The position numbers and the translations under genes were made by a program. Below are positions 1 to 7,709 of a stretch of 64,000 nucleotides of DNA, in pieces. The stretch lies in assembly GCA_049177215.1 (NCBI GenBank), contig CP185379.1, positions 2,232,001 to 2,296,000 on the forward strand. Direction: 5' to 3'. Source of the stretch: Pollutiaquabacter aromativorans (GTDB lineage Bacteria > Bacteroidota > Bacteroidia > AKYH767-A > 2013-40CM-41-45). The notes below the pieces were generated by a model that did no database searches, had not been told where the DNA came from, and was given only the letters and a program-made list of their open reading frames with translations. How positions within the stretch are numbered: the stretch's first letter is position 1; each line of letters begins with the position of its first letter.

Positions 1-105
1 CTTTATAAAGGCTTCCAATTCTCTCAGGCTTCGAAGCGAATAGTTGTCTCCAAACACAAAATCCAGTCAATCAGCATGCATTTTACTGATTTTGTCCTCA
101 TGATC
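1..105 (-). pseudogene. Remnant of a tail-fibre-like surface protein C-terminus with in-frame stop
   Basis: Read on the minus strand this stretch encodes K-M-H-A-D-stop-L-D-F-V-F-G-D-N-Y-S-L-R-S-L-R-E-L-E-A-F-I-K. It matches the C-terminal part of the gene at 63214-64000 at 25 of 28 positions, with a tryptophan codon (TGG) changed to TGA. A few more residues upstream (E-D-K-I-S-K) also resemble that gene, and the similarity stops near position 105, where a 71-bp repeat begins. The fragment runs off the left edge of the window, so its 3' side is unseen. No start codon or N-terminal domain is present. I read it as a broken paralogue, left after recombination among surface-protein genes. A stop introduced by a sequence error is possible but would not explain the missing 5' part. 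Confidence 0.75.
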
Positions 106-106
106 G

Positions 107-177
107 GTTTAAAATCATTAGCAATATCAAAGGATAACAATGAATTTTTAAAATGCAAGTGTTTCGGAAAATTTAAC
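107..177. repeat. 71-bp direct repeat, copy A
   Basis: Nearly identical to 2236-2306 (only a few differences, around the T/A-rich stretch in the middle), in the same orientation. It lies directly 5' of the minus-strand surface-protein remnant at 1-105, just as copy B lies 5' of the minus-strand T9SS gene. It could be a shared upstream or leader segment of a surface-gene family, or the footprint of a recombination event. No coding potential is evident. Confidence 0.85.
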
Positions 178-329
178 ACTAAAGGCAATGTGCTTTATTC
201 AAGTTAACATCCATTTCCATGAGCACTTCAAGCTTTTTCGCAAAATTTCTGATTGCATTCTTGAACGCCTTATACCGAAATGACAGACCCACCAGTAGGA
301 CTGCATCCTTTAGGCTGTGCCAGTCCCTG

Positions 330-497
330 CCGGTCGGGAACGGCATGTCGCTCCTGCTGGAGTCGGGCTTTATCATTCCCTGGAAATGGATCCTCTCCGG
401 CCTCGTCCTCTGCTTTGGCGTAGGCGTGGTGTCCGGCTACTACCCCGCCTCCAAAGCCGCCCGGCTGGATCCGATTGAGGCGTTGCGGTATGAGTGA
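330..497 (+). pseudogene. 3' remnant of a MacB/FtsX-type ABC transporter permease
   Basis: The last 51 codons, from the ATG at 345, encode a transmembrane segment followed by the typical MacB-family ending (SGYYPASKAARLDPIEALRY-E). Members of this permease family normally have about 400-800 residues with an N-terminal membrane segment, a periplasmic domain and three more helices. Here only the last helix and tail remain. The reading frame stays open back to 219, but the sequence before about 330 does not look like a permease, and 107-177 is repeat. The fragment is GC-rich like the core genome, unlike the AT-rich surface genes around it, so the accessory patch appears to have been inserted into, or to have replaced, the 5' part of a transporter gene. 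It is not expected to be functional. Confidence 0.75.
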
Positions 498-640
498 GTC
501 GGCTGTATGATCGGCATGCAGCATTCAATATTTCAATTTCAAAAAACCGCACGACTCGATTTTCAGGGAGACATTACGGTGCGCGGGAATATCCCGGTTC
601 GTGGAATGATTTCGGCTCCTGCGGCTGCTGAATTACTCCA

Positions 641-2146
641 TCATTCCACTTTCACATAACGCTGATATCCGACCTCCGGAGAACCGATAAAATAAATTCC
701 CGGACCCATATCTTCCAACCGGCAATTCATGGGATTTTCCAAAACCAATAGGCGCTTGATCTCTCTCCCCGCCAAGTCTTTGACGTACAAATCCTGGGGT
801 GTTTTTTCCGAAAAGTTAATAACAACATGGTCATTACCGGGATTTGGATAGAGGGTAAACAGCCGCACTCCCAATTCGTCAATCTTACTTTGCAACGCAG
901 TGTAAGAGACCACCCAATAATCGCTTTGACCGTGATTTCCTGAGACCATGCCATTATTTGAAAAGGTCGTCCCCACCATTAGATTATCCCCGTGCTGATC
1001 CAGTCCCATCGCAAAAACGAGGTCCTCGCTGGCGCCTCCAAGACAATAGGAATTCAGAATGTTACCAACTGAATCCACGTGTAAAAACCAGGCATCGATA
1101 TATCCATGGTTACCCGATACATCCCCATCAAAGGACAAAGTGTTGGCCCCAATTAGTACTTCATCGTCTTGCAAGTGAAATATTGAAAAAGAATATGTAT
1201 CGCCATTTGAACCACCATAGCATCTTGACCATTGTACCCCCCCCATCGAATCAAGACAGACTAACAGGATATCATAGGAGCCATGATTACCAGTCCCATA
1301 ACCGTCTATAGAACTTATTCTTCCAGACAATACAATACGGCCTGAACCAAGCTCCGTAATTGAATATGCTTCCTCCATATTGCTGCCGCCATAACTCCCC
1401 TGCCAAAGCACATTACCTATCGAATCACATCGCACAGCCCACAATTCAGAACCAATCAGACCAGCTAATAACAGGTCTCCATTATTGGCCTCATAAATAT
1501 TATTAAAATACTCATTACCAATTGTGCCAATACACTTAGACCAGATTACAGTTCCATTGGTATCCACCTTTACCAATAAACCGTCCTGACGGCCGTGTGA
1601 ACTTGCCGCTTCATTATTAGCGGAATTCGTCATACCAGAGATCAATATCTTACCATCTCTTGTTTTTATCATCTCCGGATAACGGTCATAATTACTCCCG
1701 CCCAATCGTCTACTCCACAATTCATTTCCCACAGAGTCAATCGCCATCACGAACAAATCGTCGTCACCATAGCCAGACGAACCATTGGCAGGCCAATCCG
1801 GACTATTGGTGATCCCTGCAACGATAAATATATTCGGGCTAAACTCAATAATTCCGAGGGCACAATCCTCCACTGAGCCGCCATATAAATAACTACTTTG
1901 AATATTCAATGCACTATTTAACTTGAGAATCCAAATATCTACTCCTCCTGAAATACTTGCCGACACATCGCCATCCATTGATGTGGTGCAACCACACACC
2001 AGATACCCGCCACTTGAAGTTAAGCAATAATGCTCAGCATAATCAAGTCCACTTCCACCAAAACATTTTGATTGGTTTATCACAACTTGAGCAGAAATAG
2101 CATTTATGAAAGCTATTAAACAGAATAATATATATTTAAGTTTCAT
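641..2146 (-). CDS. Secreted repeat (beta-propeller-like) protein with T9SS sorting domain
   Basis: The 501-residue product starts with a signal peptide (MKLKYILFCLIAFINAISAQ). An upstream in-frame ATG at 2287 is rejected because it would bury the signal peptide and translate through the inverted repeat. The body has about seven repeats of a G-G-S-x-x-D strand followed by DGDVSGNHG-like and D-S-x-G-N-x-x-W-S motifs, spaced by about 55-60 residues, as in Bacteroidota delta-60/propeller-type surface proteins. The last 80 residues form a T9SS type A sorting domain (LYPNPGNDHVVINF, then GPGIYFIG near the end). It is expected to be exported across the outer membrane and anchored or released. The gene is AT-rich compared with the core genes and stands alone. 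The ligand or function is unknown. Confidence 0.85.
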   Translation of the reverse strand: MKLKYILFCLIAFINAISAQVVINQSKCFGGSGLDYAEHYCLTSSGGYLVCGCTTSMDGDVSASISGGVDIWILKLNSALNIQSSYLYGGSVEDCALGIIEFSPNIFIVAGITNSPDWPANGSSGYGDDDLFVMAIDSVGNELWSRRLGGSNYDRYPEMIKTRDGKILISGMTNSANNEAASSHGRQDGLLVKVDTNGTVIWSKCIGTIGNEYFNNIYEANNGDLLLAGLIGSELWAVRCDSIGNVLWQGSYGGSNMEEAYSITELGSGRIVLSGRISSIDGYGTGNHGSYDILLVCLDSMGGVQWSRCYGGSNGDTYSFSIFHLQDDEVLIGANTLSFDGDVSGNHGYIDAWFLHVDSVGNILNSYCLGGASEDLVFAMGLDQHGDNLMVGTTFSNNGMVSGNHGQSDYWVVSYTALQSKIDELGVRLFTLYPNPGNDHVVINFSEKTPQDLYVKDLAGREIKRLLVLENPMNCRLEDMGPGIYFIGSPEVGYQRYVKVE

Positions 2147-2161
2147 GTAATGTTTATCTAA

Positions 2162-2234
2162 GTGTCTTAGCCCCCTAAATACCTGGACAAATTGTAGAGA
2201 ACAATTTGTCCAGGTATTTAGGGGGCTAAGACAC
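2162..2234. repeat. Perfect 34-bp inverted repeat with 5-nt spacer
   Basis: The left arm 2162-2195 (GTGTCTTAGCCCCCTAAATA...) and right arm 2201-2234 are exact reverse complements around AGAGA. The element sits 15 bp before the ATG of the T9SS gene and directly abuts the 71-bp repeat copy B. The outer ends (TGTC...CCC...GGACA) resemble terminal inverted repeats of IS3-type elements, which would make this an internally deleted, MITE-like remnant; no clear target duplication is seen. If transcribed it would form an extremely stable hairpin in the 5' leader of the T9SS gene. Confidence 0.9.
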
Positions 2235-2235
2235 A

Positions 2236-2306
2236 GTTTAAAATCATTAGCAATATCAAAGGATAACAATGAATTATAAAAATGCAAGTGTTTCGGAAAA
2301 TTTAAC
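2236..2306. repeat. 71-bp direct repeat, copy B
   Basis: Second copy of the segment at 107-177, same orientation, directly adjoining the 34-bp inverted repeat. The two copies bracket a module of about 2.06 kb (macB remnant, T9SS gene, inverted repeat). It lies in the upstream region of the minus-strand T9SS gene and may contain its promoter, although I could not assign boxes with confidence. Confidence 0.85.
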
Positions 2307-2394
2307 GAAGCACACGCCTGACTTTTCTATACTTGCATACTTATTCATCTTATATTTTCGATAAACACAATCTAACCCGACACTTTACTACCTC

Positions 2395-2934
2395 ATGCAC
2401 GCACGCTCCACTCACCTCTTCATCGCCGCTTCCCTCGACGGTTTCATCGCGGATGCGAACGACGATCTCAGCTTTCTAAGCAAAATGGAAGCGCCCGGGG
2501 AGGATTATGGATATACCGCTTTCATGGAGAAGGTGGACACGGTGGTGATGGGTCGTCGCACCTATGATAAAGTCATAAGCATGGGCATTCCGTTTCCGCA
2601 TGCGGACCGTTCCTGCTACATAATCACGCGCACGCCTCGCGCGGCGATCGGGCGAACGATTTTCCATACCGGCGATCCCGCGGCACTCATCCGGGAACTG
2701 CGGGCCAAGCCGGGAGGCATCATCTTCTTGGACGGAGGCGCGCAGGTCGTGAACCGGTTGTTGCAGGAACGCCTGATCGACGGCATCACACTGTCGATCA
2801 TTCCCGTCCTGCTCGGCGACGGCATACGGCTCTTTTCCGAGGGGGGATTGATGCAGGACCTGGAGCTCCTGGACCATCGCGCCTATCCCTCGGGACTGGT
2901 ACAGCTCCGTTACCGGATCAAGCCGGGCAGTTGA
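2395..2934 (+). CDS. Dihydrofolate reductase family protein (RibD C-terminal-like)
   Basis: A 179-residue soluble protein with the RibD_C/DHFR-like Rossmann fold, of the YwjB/YyaP type. It shows the opening strand and loop FIAASLDGFIADANDDL, the VMGRRTYD NADPH-binding turn near residue 50, and a central IIFLDGGAQVVNRLL segment followed by TLSIIPVLLGDG. Such proteins are NAD(P)H-dependent reductases of unsettled substrate, and true folate reduction is not implied. The gene starts at ATG 2395 after an AT-rich spacer and is followed 55 bp later by the dioxygenase gene on the same strand, so the two may be co-transcribed. The family assignment is firm; the substrate is unknown. Confidence 0.85.
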   Translation: MHARSTHLFIAASLDGFIADANDDLSFLSKMEAPGEDYGYTAFMEKVDTVVMGRRTYDKVISMGIPFPHADRSCYIITRTPRAAIGRTIFHTGDPAALIRELRAKPGGIIFLDGGAQVVNRLLQERLIDGITLSIIPVLLGDGIRLFSEGGLMQDLELLDHRAYPSGLVQLRYRIKPGS

Positions 2935-2989
2935 TGCGACTTCCAGCTCCGGCTTAGGTAAAGCGCCGCTCAAACACTACCTTGACACG

Positions 2990-3817
2990 ATGTCGTCACT
3001 TGCTGCGCAATTTGAACGCGACGGGTTCCTCGTCTTGCCCGACTTCCACCCGGCCGCGGCCTGCCGGGAACTGATGGAGCGCGGACGACACTTGTCCGAA
3101 AACTATCGGCTGGACGGAAAAGGTTCGGTCTTCCAGACCTCGGAACAGACCAAGACCAGCGACGCGTATTTTCTGGAGAGCGGCGAGCGCATCAGTTTCT
3201 TCTTCGAGAAAGACGCCTTCGACGAGACCGGCGCTTTAAAAGGCGACCTCTTTCGTTCGCTTAACAAGATCGGTCATGCCTTGCATGACCTGGACCCGGT
3301 CTTTGACCGCTTCTCGCGATCGCCGCAACTGAAAGCACTTTCGGCTTCGTTGGGTATGCAGGACCATCTGCTCATCCAAAGCATGCTGATCTTCAAACAC
3401 GCCCGCATCGGGGGCGTGGTCGACGTGCACCAGGACAGCACCTTCCTGTATACCGAACCGGATTCCTGCGTCGGGTTCTGGTTCGCGCTCGAAGACGCGA
3501 CGATTGAAAACGGCTGCCTCTGGGCCAAGCCGGGCGGGCATCGTACCAGCCTGCGATCACGCTTCGTGCGTGACGGAAAGGGCGGAACGCGTTTTCTCGA
3601 ACTCGATCCCGCGCCGCTCGAGACGGACGGGATGCAAGCACTCGAAGTGAAGCAGGGCACCTGCATCGTCCTCCACGGTCGCCTGCCGCATTTCAGTCAG
3701 CCGAATACCAGCGGCAAATCGCGCCAGGCGTATGCGATCCACACCATCGATCCGACGGCCCACTATCCGACGGACAACTGGCTGCAGCGTGACCGTAGGG
3801 CGTTGAAAGGATTTTGA
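2990..3817 (+). CDS. Phytanoyl-CoA dioxygenase (PhyH) family protein
   Basis: A 275-residue Fe(II)/2-oxoglutarate-dependent oxygenase of the PhyH family, close in size to the PHYHD1 type. The iron ligands are visible as H147-x-D149 (VDVHQDSTFLYTEP) and the distal H234 (LHGRLPHFSQPN), with a likely 2-oxoglutarate-binding Arg shortly after (SGKSRQAY). The N-terminal FERDGFLVLPDF is also typical. It should hydroxylate an unknown small substrate in the cytoplasm; a CoA ester is not assured. It follows the DHFR-like gene by 55 bp and faces the ribosomal-protein operon convergently, with a shared hairpin at 3881-3907. Confidence 0.88.
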   Translation: MSSLAAQFERDGFLVLPDFHPAAACRELMERGRHLSENYRLDGKGSVFQTSEQTKTSDAYFLESGERISFFFEKDAFDETGALKGDLFRSLNKIGHALHDLDPVFDRFSRSPQLKALSASLGMQDHLLIQSMLIFKHARIGGVVDVHQDSTFLYTEPDSCVGFWFALEDATIENGCLWAKPGGHRTSLRSRFVRDGKGGTRFLELDPAPLETDGMQALEVKQGTCIVLHGRLPHFSQPNTSGKSRQAYAIHTIDPTAHYPTDNWLQRDRRALKGF

Positions 3818-3880
3818 GAATCGCCGACTTCTCCGTCCGCGGTGAACACAGACGATTCGGGCAGGCACTCTGAAAAAGCA

Positions 3881-3907
3881 AGAGGCCGTCCTTTCGGGAC
3901 GGCCTCT
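3881..3907 (-). terminator. Hairpin terminator of the rpsF-rpsR-rplI operon
   Basis: An 11-bp perfect stem (agaggccgtcc / ggacggcctct) with a 5-nt loop lies just after rplI on the minus strand. On that strand it is followed by TGCTTTTT, giving a good intrinsic terminator. It may also serve the convergent dioxygenase gene. Confidence 0.85.
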
Positions 3908-3927
3908 GTTGGTCAGGTCAGGTCGTA

Positions 3928-4374
3928 TTACTCGGCCACGACTTCGAAGTTCACCTTGGCCTTTACGTCCTTGTGCAGGTTGACAAGTGCGGTATAGGTA
4001 CCGAGGGTCTTGATGTGGTCGGTATCGAGCTGGACTTTCTTGCGGTCGACGTTCACGCCGTGCTTGGCCAGCGCGTCCGCGATCTGCAGGGCGGTAACGG
4101 AACCGTAGATCTTGTTGTTCTCGCCCACCTTGGCGCCGATCTTCAGCGTCATGGCTTCGAGTTGCTTGGCTACGGATTCTGCGTCGCCTTTGATCTTGGC
4201 GGCCTTGTGCGAGCGCTGCTTCATCGTCTCGGCGAGCATCTTGCGGTTGGCTTCGGTCGCCACCACGGCAAGGCCGCGCGGGATCAGGAAGTTACGGGCG
4301 TAACCGGGACGCACCTTTACGACTTCGTCGGCATAGCCGAGGTTGTCGACGTCTTGTTTCAGGATGATTTCCAT
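3928..4374 (-). CDS. rplI: 50S ribosomal protein L9
   Basis: The 148-residue length is normal for L9. The N-terminal domain begins MEIILKQDVDNLGYADEVV and carries the conserved VRPGYARNFLIPRGLA loop that contacts 23S rRNA. A long charged central helix follows (about residues 40-75), then the C-terminal domain with KIYGSVT. L9 is a structural protein of the large subunit that helps maintain the reading frame. It is the last gene of the S6-S18-L9 operon, 15 bp after rpsR, and is followed by an intrinsic terminator. Confidence 0.98.
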   Translation of the reverse strand: MEIILKQDVDNLGYADEVVKVRPGYARNFLIPRGLAVVATEANRKMLAETMKQRSHKAAKIKGDAESVAKQLEAMTLKIGAKVGENNKIYGSVTALQIADALAKHGVNVDRKKVQLDTDHIKTLGTYTALVNLHKDVKAKVNFEVVAE

Positions 4375-4389
4375 GTGCGTTCCTCCTTC

Positions 4390-4659
4390 TTATTTTAACA
4401 TATCGCTCACGTACGGCATGAGTGCCAGGTGGCGTGCACGCTTTACTGCCTGGGCCACCTTACGCTGGTACTTCAGGGAAGTACCGGTAATGCGGCGCGG
4501 AAGCATCTTGCCCTGTTCGTTTACGAACTTGATCAGGAAGGTCGCGTCTTTGTAATCAATGTACTTGATGCCGTTTTTCTTGAAGCGGCAATACTTCTTC
4601 TTGTTGGTGTCCACCGCCGGGGGGTTGAGGTAGCGGACTTCATTTGCTGATGCTGCCAT
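4390..4659 (-). CDS. rpsR: 30S ribosomal protein S18
   Basis: 89 residues. The core reads KYCRFKKNGIKYIDYKDATF, then GKMLPRRITGTSLKYQRKV and AVKRARHLALMPYV, as in all S18 proteins. It binds 16S rRNA in the platform next to S6, its operon partner. The gene lies between rpsF (12 bp upstream) and rplI (15 bp downstream). There is no ssb or priB gene between rpsF and rpsR, as is usual in Bacteroidota. Confidence 0.98.
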   Translation of the reverse strand: MAASANEVRYLNPPAVDTNKKKYCRFKKNGIKYIDYKDATFLIKFVNEQGKMLPRRITGTSLKYQRKVAQAVKRARHLALMPYVSDMLK

Positions 4660-4671
4660 GTTGTTCCTCGA

Positions 4672-5031
4672 TTAAGCGGTTTGTTCCTCCTGTTTCTTGA
4701 GTTCAGCGTTTTTACGCTTCTTCACGTTGTACGCGATCGCGTGTTTGTCCAGTGCCACAGTGAGGAAGCGCATGATCCGCTCATCCCGTTTGAACTCCGT
4801 CTCCAGTTTGGAGATTACCTCGCCCGGACCTTTGTACTCGAGCAGGTAATAGAACCCGGTGTTCTTCTTTTGAATCGGGTAAGCCAGCTTGCGCAATCCC
4901 CAATTGTTCTCATGAACAATCTCGGAACCGTGGTCGGTGAGGATTTTGCGGAATTTGTTGACGGCGTCCATCAGCTGTTCTTCCGAAAGAACAGGCGTAG
5001 CGATGAAGACCGTCTCGTACTGGTTTAACAT
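4672..5031 (-). CDS. rpsF: 30S ribosomal protein S6
   Basis: 119 residues with the ferredoxin-like S6 fold: YETVFIATPVLSEEQLMDAV at the start, GLRKLAYPIQKKNTGFYYLLEY in the middle, and FKRDERIMRFLTVALDKHA toward the end, followed by a Lys/Glu-rich tail. S6 forms a heterodimer with S18 on the 30S platform. It is the first gene of the operon, with a promoter candidate at 5072-5102 and a leader of about 35 nt. Confidence 0.98.
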   Translation of the reverse strand: MLNQYETVFIATPVLSEEQLMDAVNKFRKILTDHGSEIVHENNWGLRKLAYPIQKKNTGFYYLLEYKGPGEVISKLETEFKRDERIMRFLTVALDKHAIAYNVKKRKNAELKKQEEQTA

Positions 5032-5071
5032 GTTGGTTTAGTGACCCTTGGGGTTTTTGTACAAGGGGTTG

Positions 5072-5102
5072 CAAATGTAGGAAAACGAAGCGGAATGTGC
5101 AA
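5072..5102 (-). promoter_or_regulatory. Promoter for rpsF operon (Bacteroidota type)
   Basis: On the minus strand TACATTTG (5079-5072) fits the -7 consensus TAnnTTTG, with TTG at 5102-5100, 20 nt upstream, as the -33 box. It lies about 40 bp before the rpsF start codon. Confidence 0.65.
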
Positions 5103-5140
5103 GTGGGGGGTCGGAAAAGGCTCAACAGGCGGGAGAGAAT

Positions 5141-5257
5141 TGTTACGAGGAACGAGACCGGGACCGAGGAAGGGAATTGGTTGCGAGGAACGAGACCGGG
5201 ACCGAGGGAGGGAAATAGTTGCGAGGAACGAGACCGAGGGCGAGGAAGGGTGAATTG
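5141..5257. repeat. Three imperfect copies of a ~39-bp G-rich repeat
   Basis: Units at 5141-5180, 5181-5218 and 5219-5257 share the core GAGGAACGAGACCG-GG-CCGAGG followed by a short A/T-rich tail. The gap 5032-5631 otherwise holds only the rpsF promoter, the paaZ promoter and the paaZ leader; no further gene was seen. The words GACCGAG and GGGCGAGG recur in the arrays near 46.4 kb and 56.1 kb. Confidence 0.8.
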
Positions 5258-5443
5258 AGCACGACGAGCTGGACCTTTATTCATTTTTTTGCCTGAATAT
5301 CAGCTATTTGTAGTGTGAATAGTTTAATCTCCAGCATCTGGTAACCTGCCTTCAGTCCCTAGTTCCCTTTCGCCGCCCCTCGTCCCAAAACCGTCCATTA
5401 ACCTCAAACCCGCCTTTACCCTGAACTATTGTCTCCCAATCCC

Positions 5444-5473
5444 TTGACTCCCTTTCAGTTCGGGTTATCTTTG
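5444..5473 (+). promoter_or_regulatory. Promoter for paaZ (Bacteroidota type)
   Basis: TTG at 5444-5446 and TATCTTTG at 5466-5473, separated by 19 nt, match the -33/-7 consensus. Transcription from here would give a leader of about 150 nt before paaZ. Confidence 0.7.
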
Positions 5474-5488
5474 TAGCGGGATAATTAC

Positions 5489-5565
5489 TTCCGGAAACCG
5501 CCTGAACAGGCCAATACCATCGACGAACTGTCGACTCCACGGGGAAGCGGAGTGAACCGGAAACT
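5489..5565 (+). other. Potentially structured leader of paaZ
   Basis: The leader carries three consecutive small hairpins: gcct-gaac-aggc (5500-5511), tcgac-gaact-gtcga (5520-5534) and actcc/ggagt (5534-5553). They are bracketed by a direct repeat CCGGAAAC (5491-5498 and 5558-5565). It matches no riboswitch class I know. Whether it is regulatory is inference. Confidence 0.35.
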
Positions 5566-5631
5566 CAGTTAGAGCAATACACTACTGCCTCCAACTACAG
5601 GCGGGCGGAGGGTGTTTGCTTTCTTGATTCA

Positions 5632-7677
5632 ATGGCAACGCAACTTAAGAACTACGCCCAAGGGCAATGGATCGCAGGCGCCGGTAAAGGCATGCCGCTG
5701 TACCATGCCATTACGGGCGAGCACATCTATACCGCAGGGAGTGAAGGGCTCGATTTCAAAGGCATGCACGATTATGCCCGTTCGACGGGTGGTCGCGCAC
5801 TGCGCAAGATGAGCTTTCACGAGCGCGCGCGCATGATCAAAGCGCTCGCCTTATACCTGAACGAAAAGAAGAAGGACCTCTACGCCATTTCCGCCGCCAC
5901 CGGCGCGACCAAAGGCGATTCCTGGATCGATATCGACGGCGGCATCGGCAACCTCTTCGTGTATGCCAGCAAAGGCCGTCGCGAACTGCCGGACGAGACG
6001 TTCCTTGTCGACGGTCAGCTCGAAAAGATCTCGAAGAACGGGACGTTTGCCGGACACCATATCTGTGTACCGCTCGAAGGCGTGGCCGTTCACATCAACG
6101 CCTTTAACTTCCCTGTGTGGGGTATGCTGGAAAAAATCGCGGTGAATTTCCTGGCCGGCATGCCGGCCATCGTGAAGCCCGCCAGTGCCACCTCCTACCT
6201 CACCGAAGCCGCGGTCCGACAGATCGTCGAATCCGGCATCCTGCCCGAAGGCGCACTCCAGCTCATCTGCGGAAGCGCGGGCGACCTGCTCGATCATCTC
6301 GATTGCCAGGATGTCGTCACCTTCACCGGCTCCGCGGAGACCGGCAAGATGCTGAAGCGTCACCCATCCATTGTCGAACATTCGATCCGCTTCAACATGG
6401 AGGCGGATTCGTTGAACTGCTCCATCCTCGGCCCCGACGCCGAACCCGGAACGGAAGAATTCAACCTCTTCGTCCGCGAGCTCAGCCGGGAGATCACCAT
6501 CAAGGCCGGACAAAAATGCACGGCCATCCGCCGCGCCATCGTACCGAAGCATCTGACGGAGGCCGTCGCCGCCGCCGTATCCGACAAGTTGAAGAATACG
6601 GTGATCGGAGATCCTTCCGTGGAAGGCGTCCGCATGGGACCGCTGGCTCACAAAGGCCAGGTGGCCGATGTGAAAGCGAAAGTGAAGCAACTGCTCGGCG
6701 CCTGCGAAGTCGTGTATGGTGACTTGGATGCGGTGAATGTGGTCGGCGCCGACAGCGAGCGCGGATCGTTCATGTCGAGCATGCTGTTGCTGTGCAACGA
6801 ACCCTTCCGCCACCGCGAGCCGCACGAGGTGGAAGCCTTCGGTCCGGTCAGCACGCTGATGCCGTATGCCAATGCCGACGAAGCGGCCGAACTTGCCCGC
6901 ATGGGTAAAGGCAGCCTGGTCGGTTCCGTCTTTACGAACGACAACCGTTTTGCCAAAACACTCGTACTCGGAGCGGCCAGCATGCACGGGCGGATGATGA
7001 TCGTCAACCGCGAGTGCGCGGCCGAGTCGACAGGACACGGTTCTCCGCTCCCGCACCTCGTACACGGCGGCCCCGGTCGCGCCGGTGGAGGCGAAGAAAT
7101 GGGCGGCGTCCGCGGCGTACACCATTATATGCAGCGCACGGCCTTGCAGGGTTCCCCGACCACGCTCTCGCACATCCTGAATGTTTATCTCCCTGGAGCG
7201 GCGATCACCGAAGACCGCATCCACCCGTTCCGCAAATACTTCGAAGAACTCGCCATCGGCGAAACCCTGATCACGCACAAGCGTACCGTTACCGAAGCTG
7301 ATGTCGTGAACTTCGCCGGCATCAGCGGCGACTTCTTCTATGCCCATACCGACGAGACCTCGCTGGAAGGATCCATCTTCGAGCGGCGCGTCGCGCACGG
7401 ATACTTCGTCATTTCCGCGGCCGCGGGATTGTTCGTCGATCCGAAAAAGGGACCTGTGCTGGCCAACTACGGCCTGGACAACCTCCGCTTCGTACAACCC
7501 GTTTACCCGGGCGACACGCTGCAGGTGAAACTGACTTGCATGCGTAAAACGAAAAAAGACAAACGTGACGACCAGGTGCCGCAAGGCGTGGTCGAATGGT
7601 ATGTAGAAGTACTCAACCAGCGCAACGAGGTTGTCGCGCTGGAGACCGTGCTCACCCTGGTCGCCTGTAAAGAATAA
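5632..7677 (+). CDS. paaZ: Bifunctional oxepin-CoA hydrolase / 3-oxo-5,6-dehydrosuberyl-CoA semialdehyde dehydrogenase
   Basis: 681 residues, the same length as E. coli PaaZ. Residues 1-520 form an aldehyde dehydrogenase with the catalytic cysteine in AGQKCTAIRR (C296) and the general-base glutamate in NMEADS (E257). Residues 535-681 form a MaoC-like hydratase with GDFFYAHTD (D567, H572, equivalent to D561/H566 of E. coli). The enzyme opens the oxepin-CoA ring and oxidises the resulting aldehyde to 3-oxo-5,6-dehydrosuberyl-CoA in phenylacetate catabolism. It has its own promoter and a long leader, and is followed by a conserved unknown gene. It lies 12 kb from paaABCD-paaG, with no other paa gene next to it except perhaps the crotonase at 8247. 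Confidence 0.96.
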   Translation: MATQLKNYAQGQWIAGAGKGMPLYHAITGEHIYTAGSEGLDFKGMHDYARSTGGRALRKMSFHERARMIKALALYLNEKKKDLYAISAATGATKGDSWIDIDGGIGNLFVYASKGRRELPDETFLVDGQLEKISKNGTFAGHHICVPLEGVAVHINAFNFPVWGMLEKIAVNFLAGMPAIVKPASATSYLTEAAVRQIVESGILPEGALQLICGSAGDLLDHLDCQDVVTFTGSAETGKMLKRHPSIVEHSIRFNMEADSLNCSILGPDAEPGTEEFNLFVRELSREITIKAGQKCTAIRRAIVPKHLTEAVAAAVSDKLKNTVIGDPSVEGVRMGPLAHKGQVADVKAKVKQLLGACEVVYGDLDAVNVVGADSERGSFMSSMLLLCNEPFRHREPHEVEAFGPVSTLMPYANADEAAELARMGKGSLVGSVFTNDNRFAKTLVLGAASMHGRMMIVNRECAAESTGHGSPLPHLVHGGPGRAGGGEEMGGVRGVHHYMQRTALQGSPTTLSHILNVYLPGAAITEDRIHPFRKYFEELAIGETLITHKRTVTEADVVNFAGISGDFFYAHTDETSLEGSIFERRVAHGYFVISAAAGLFVDPKKGPVLANYGLDNLRFVQPVYPGDTLQVKLTCMRKTKKDKRDDQVPQGVVEWYVEVLNQRNEVVALETVLTLVACKE

Positions 7678-7709
7678 CTCCACTCCCCCACCCTTCAATC
7701 CACACCGCC

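Noticed and set aside
2146..2287. T9SS gene start at 2287
   Set aside because: It would place 47 extra residues encoded by the inverted repeat in front of a perfect signal peptide.
5851..7698. 615-codon open frame antisense to paaZ
   Set aside because: It is a by-product of high GC at third codon positions; the protein has no recognisable family and lies fully opposite a well-supported gene.
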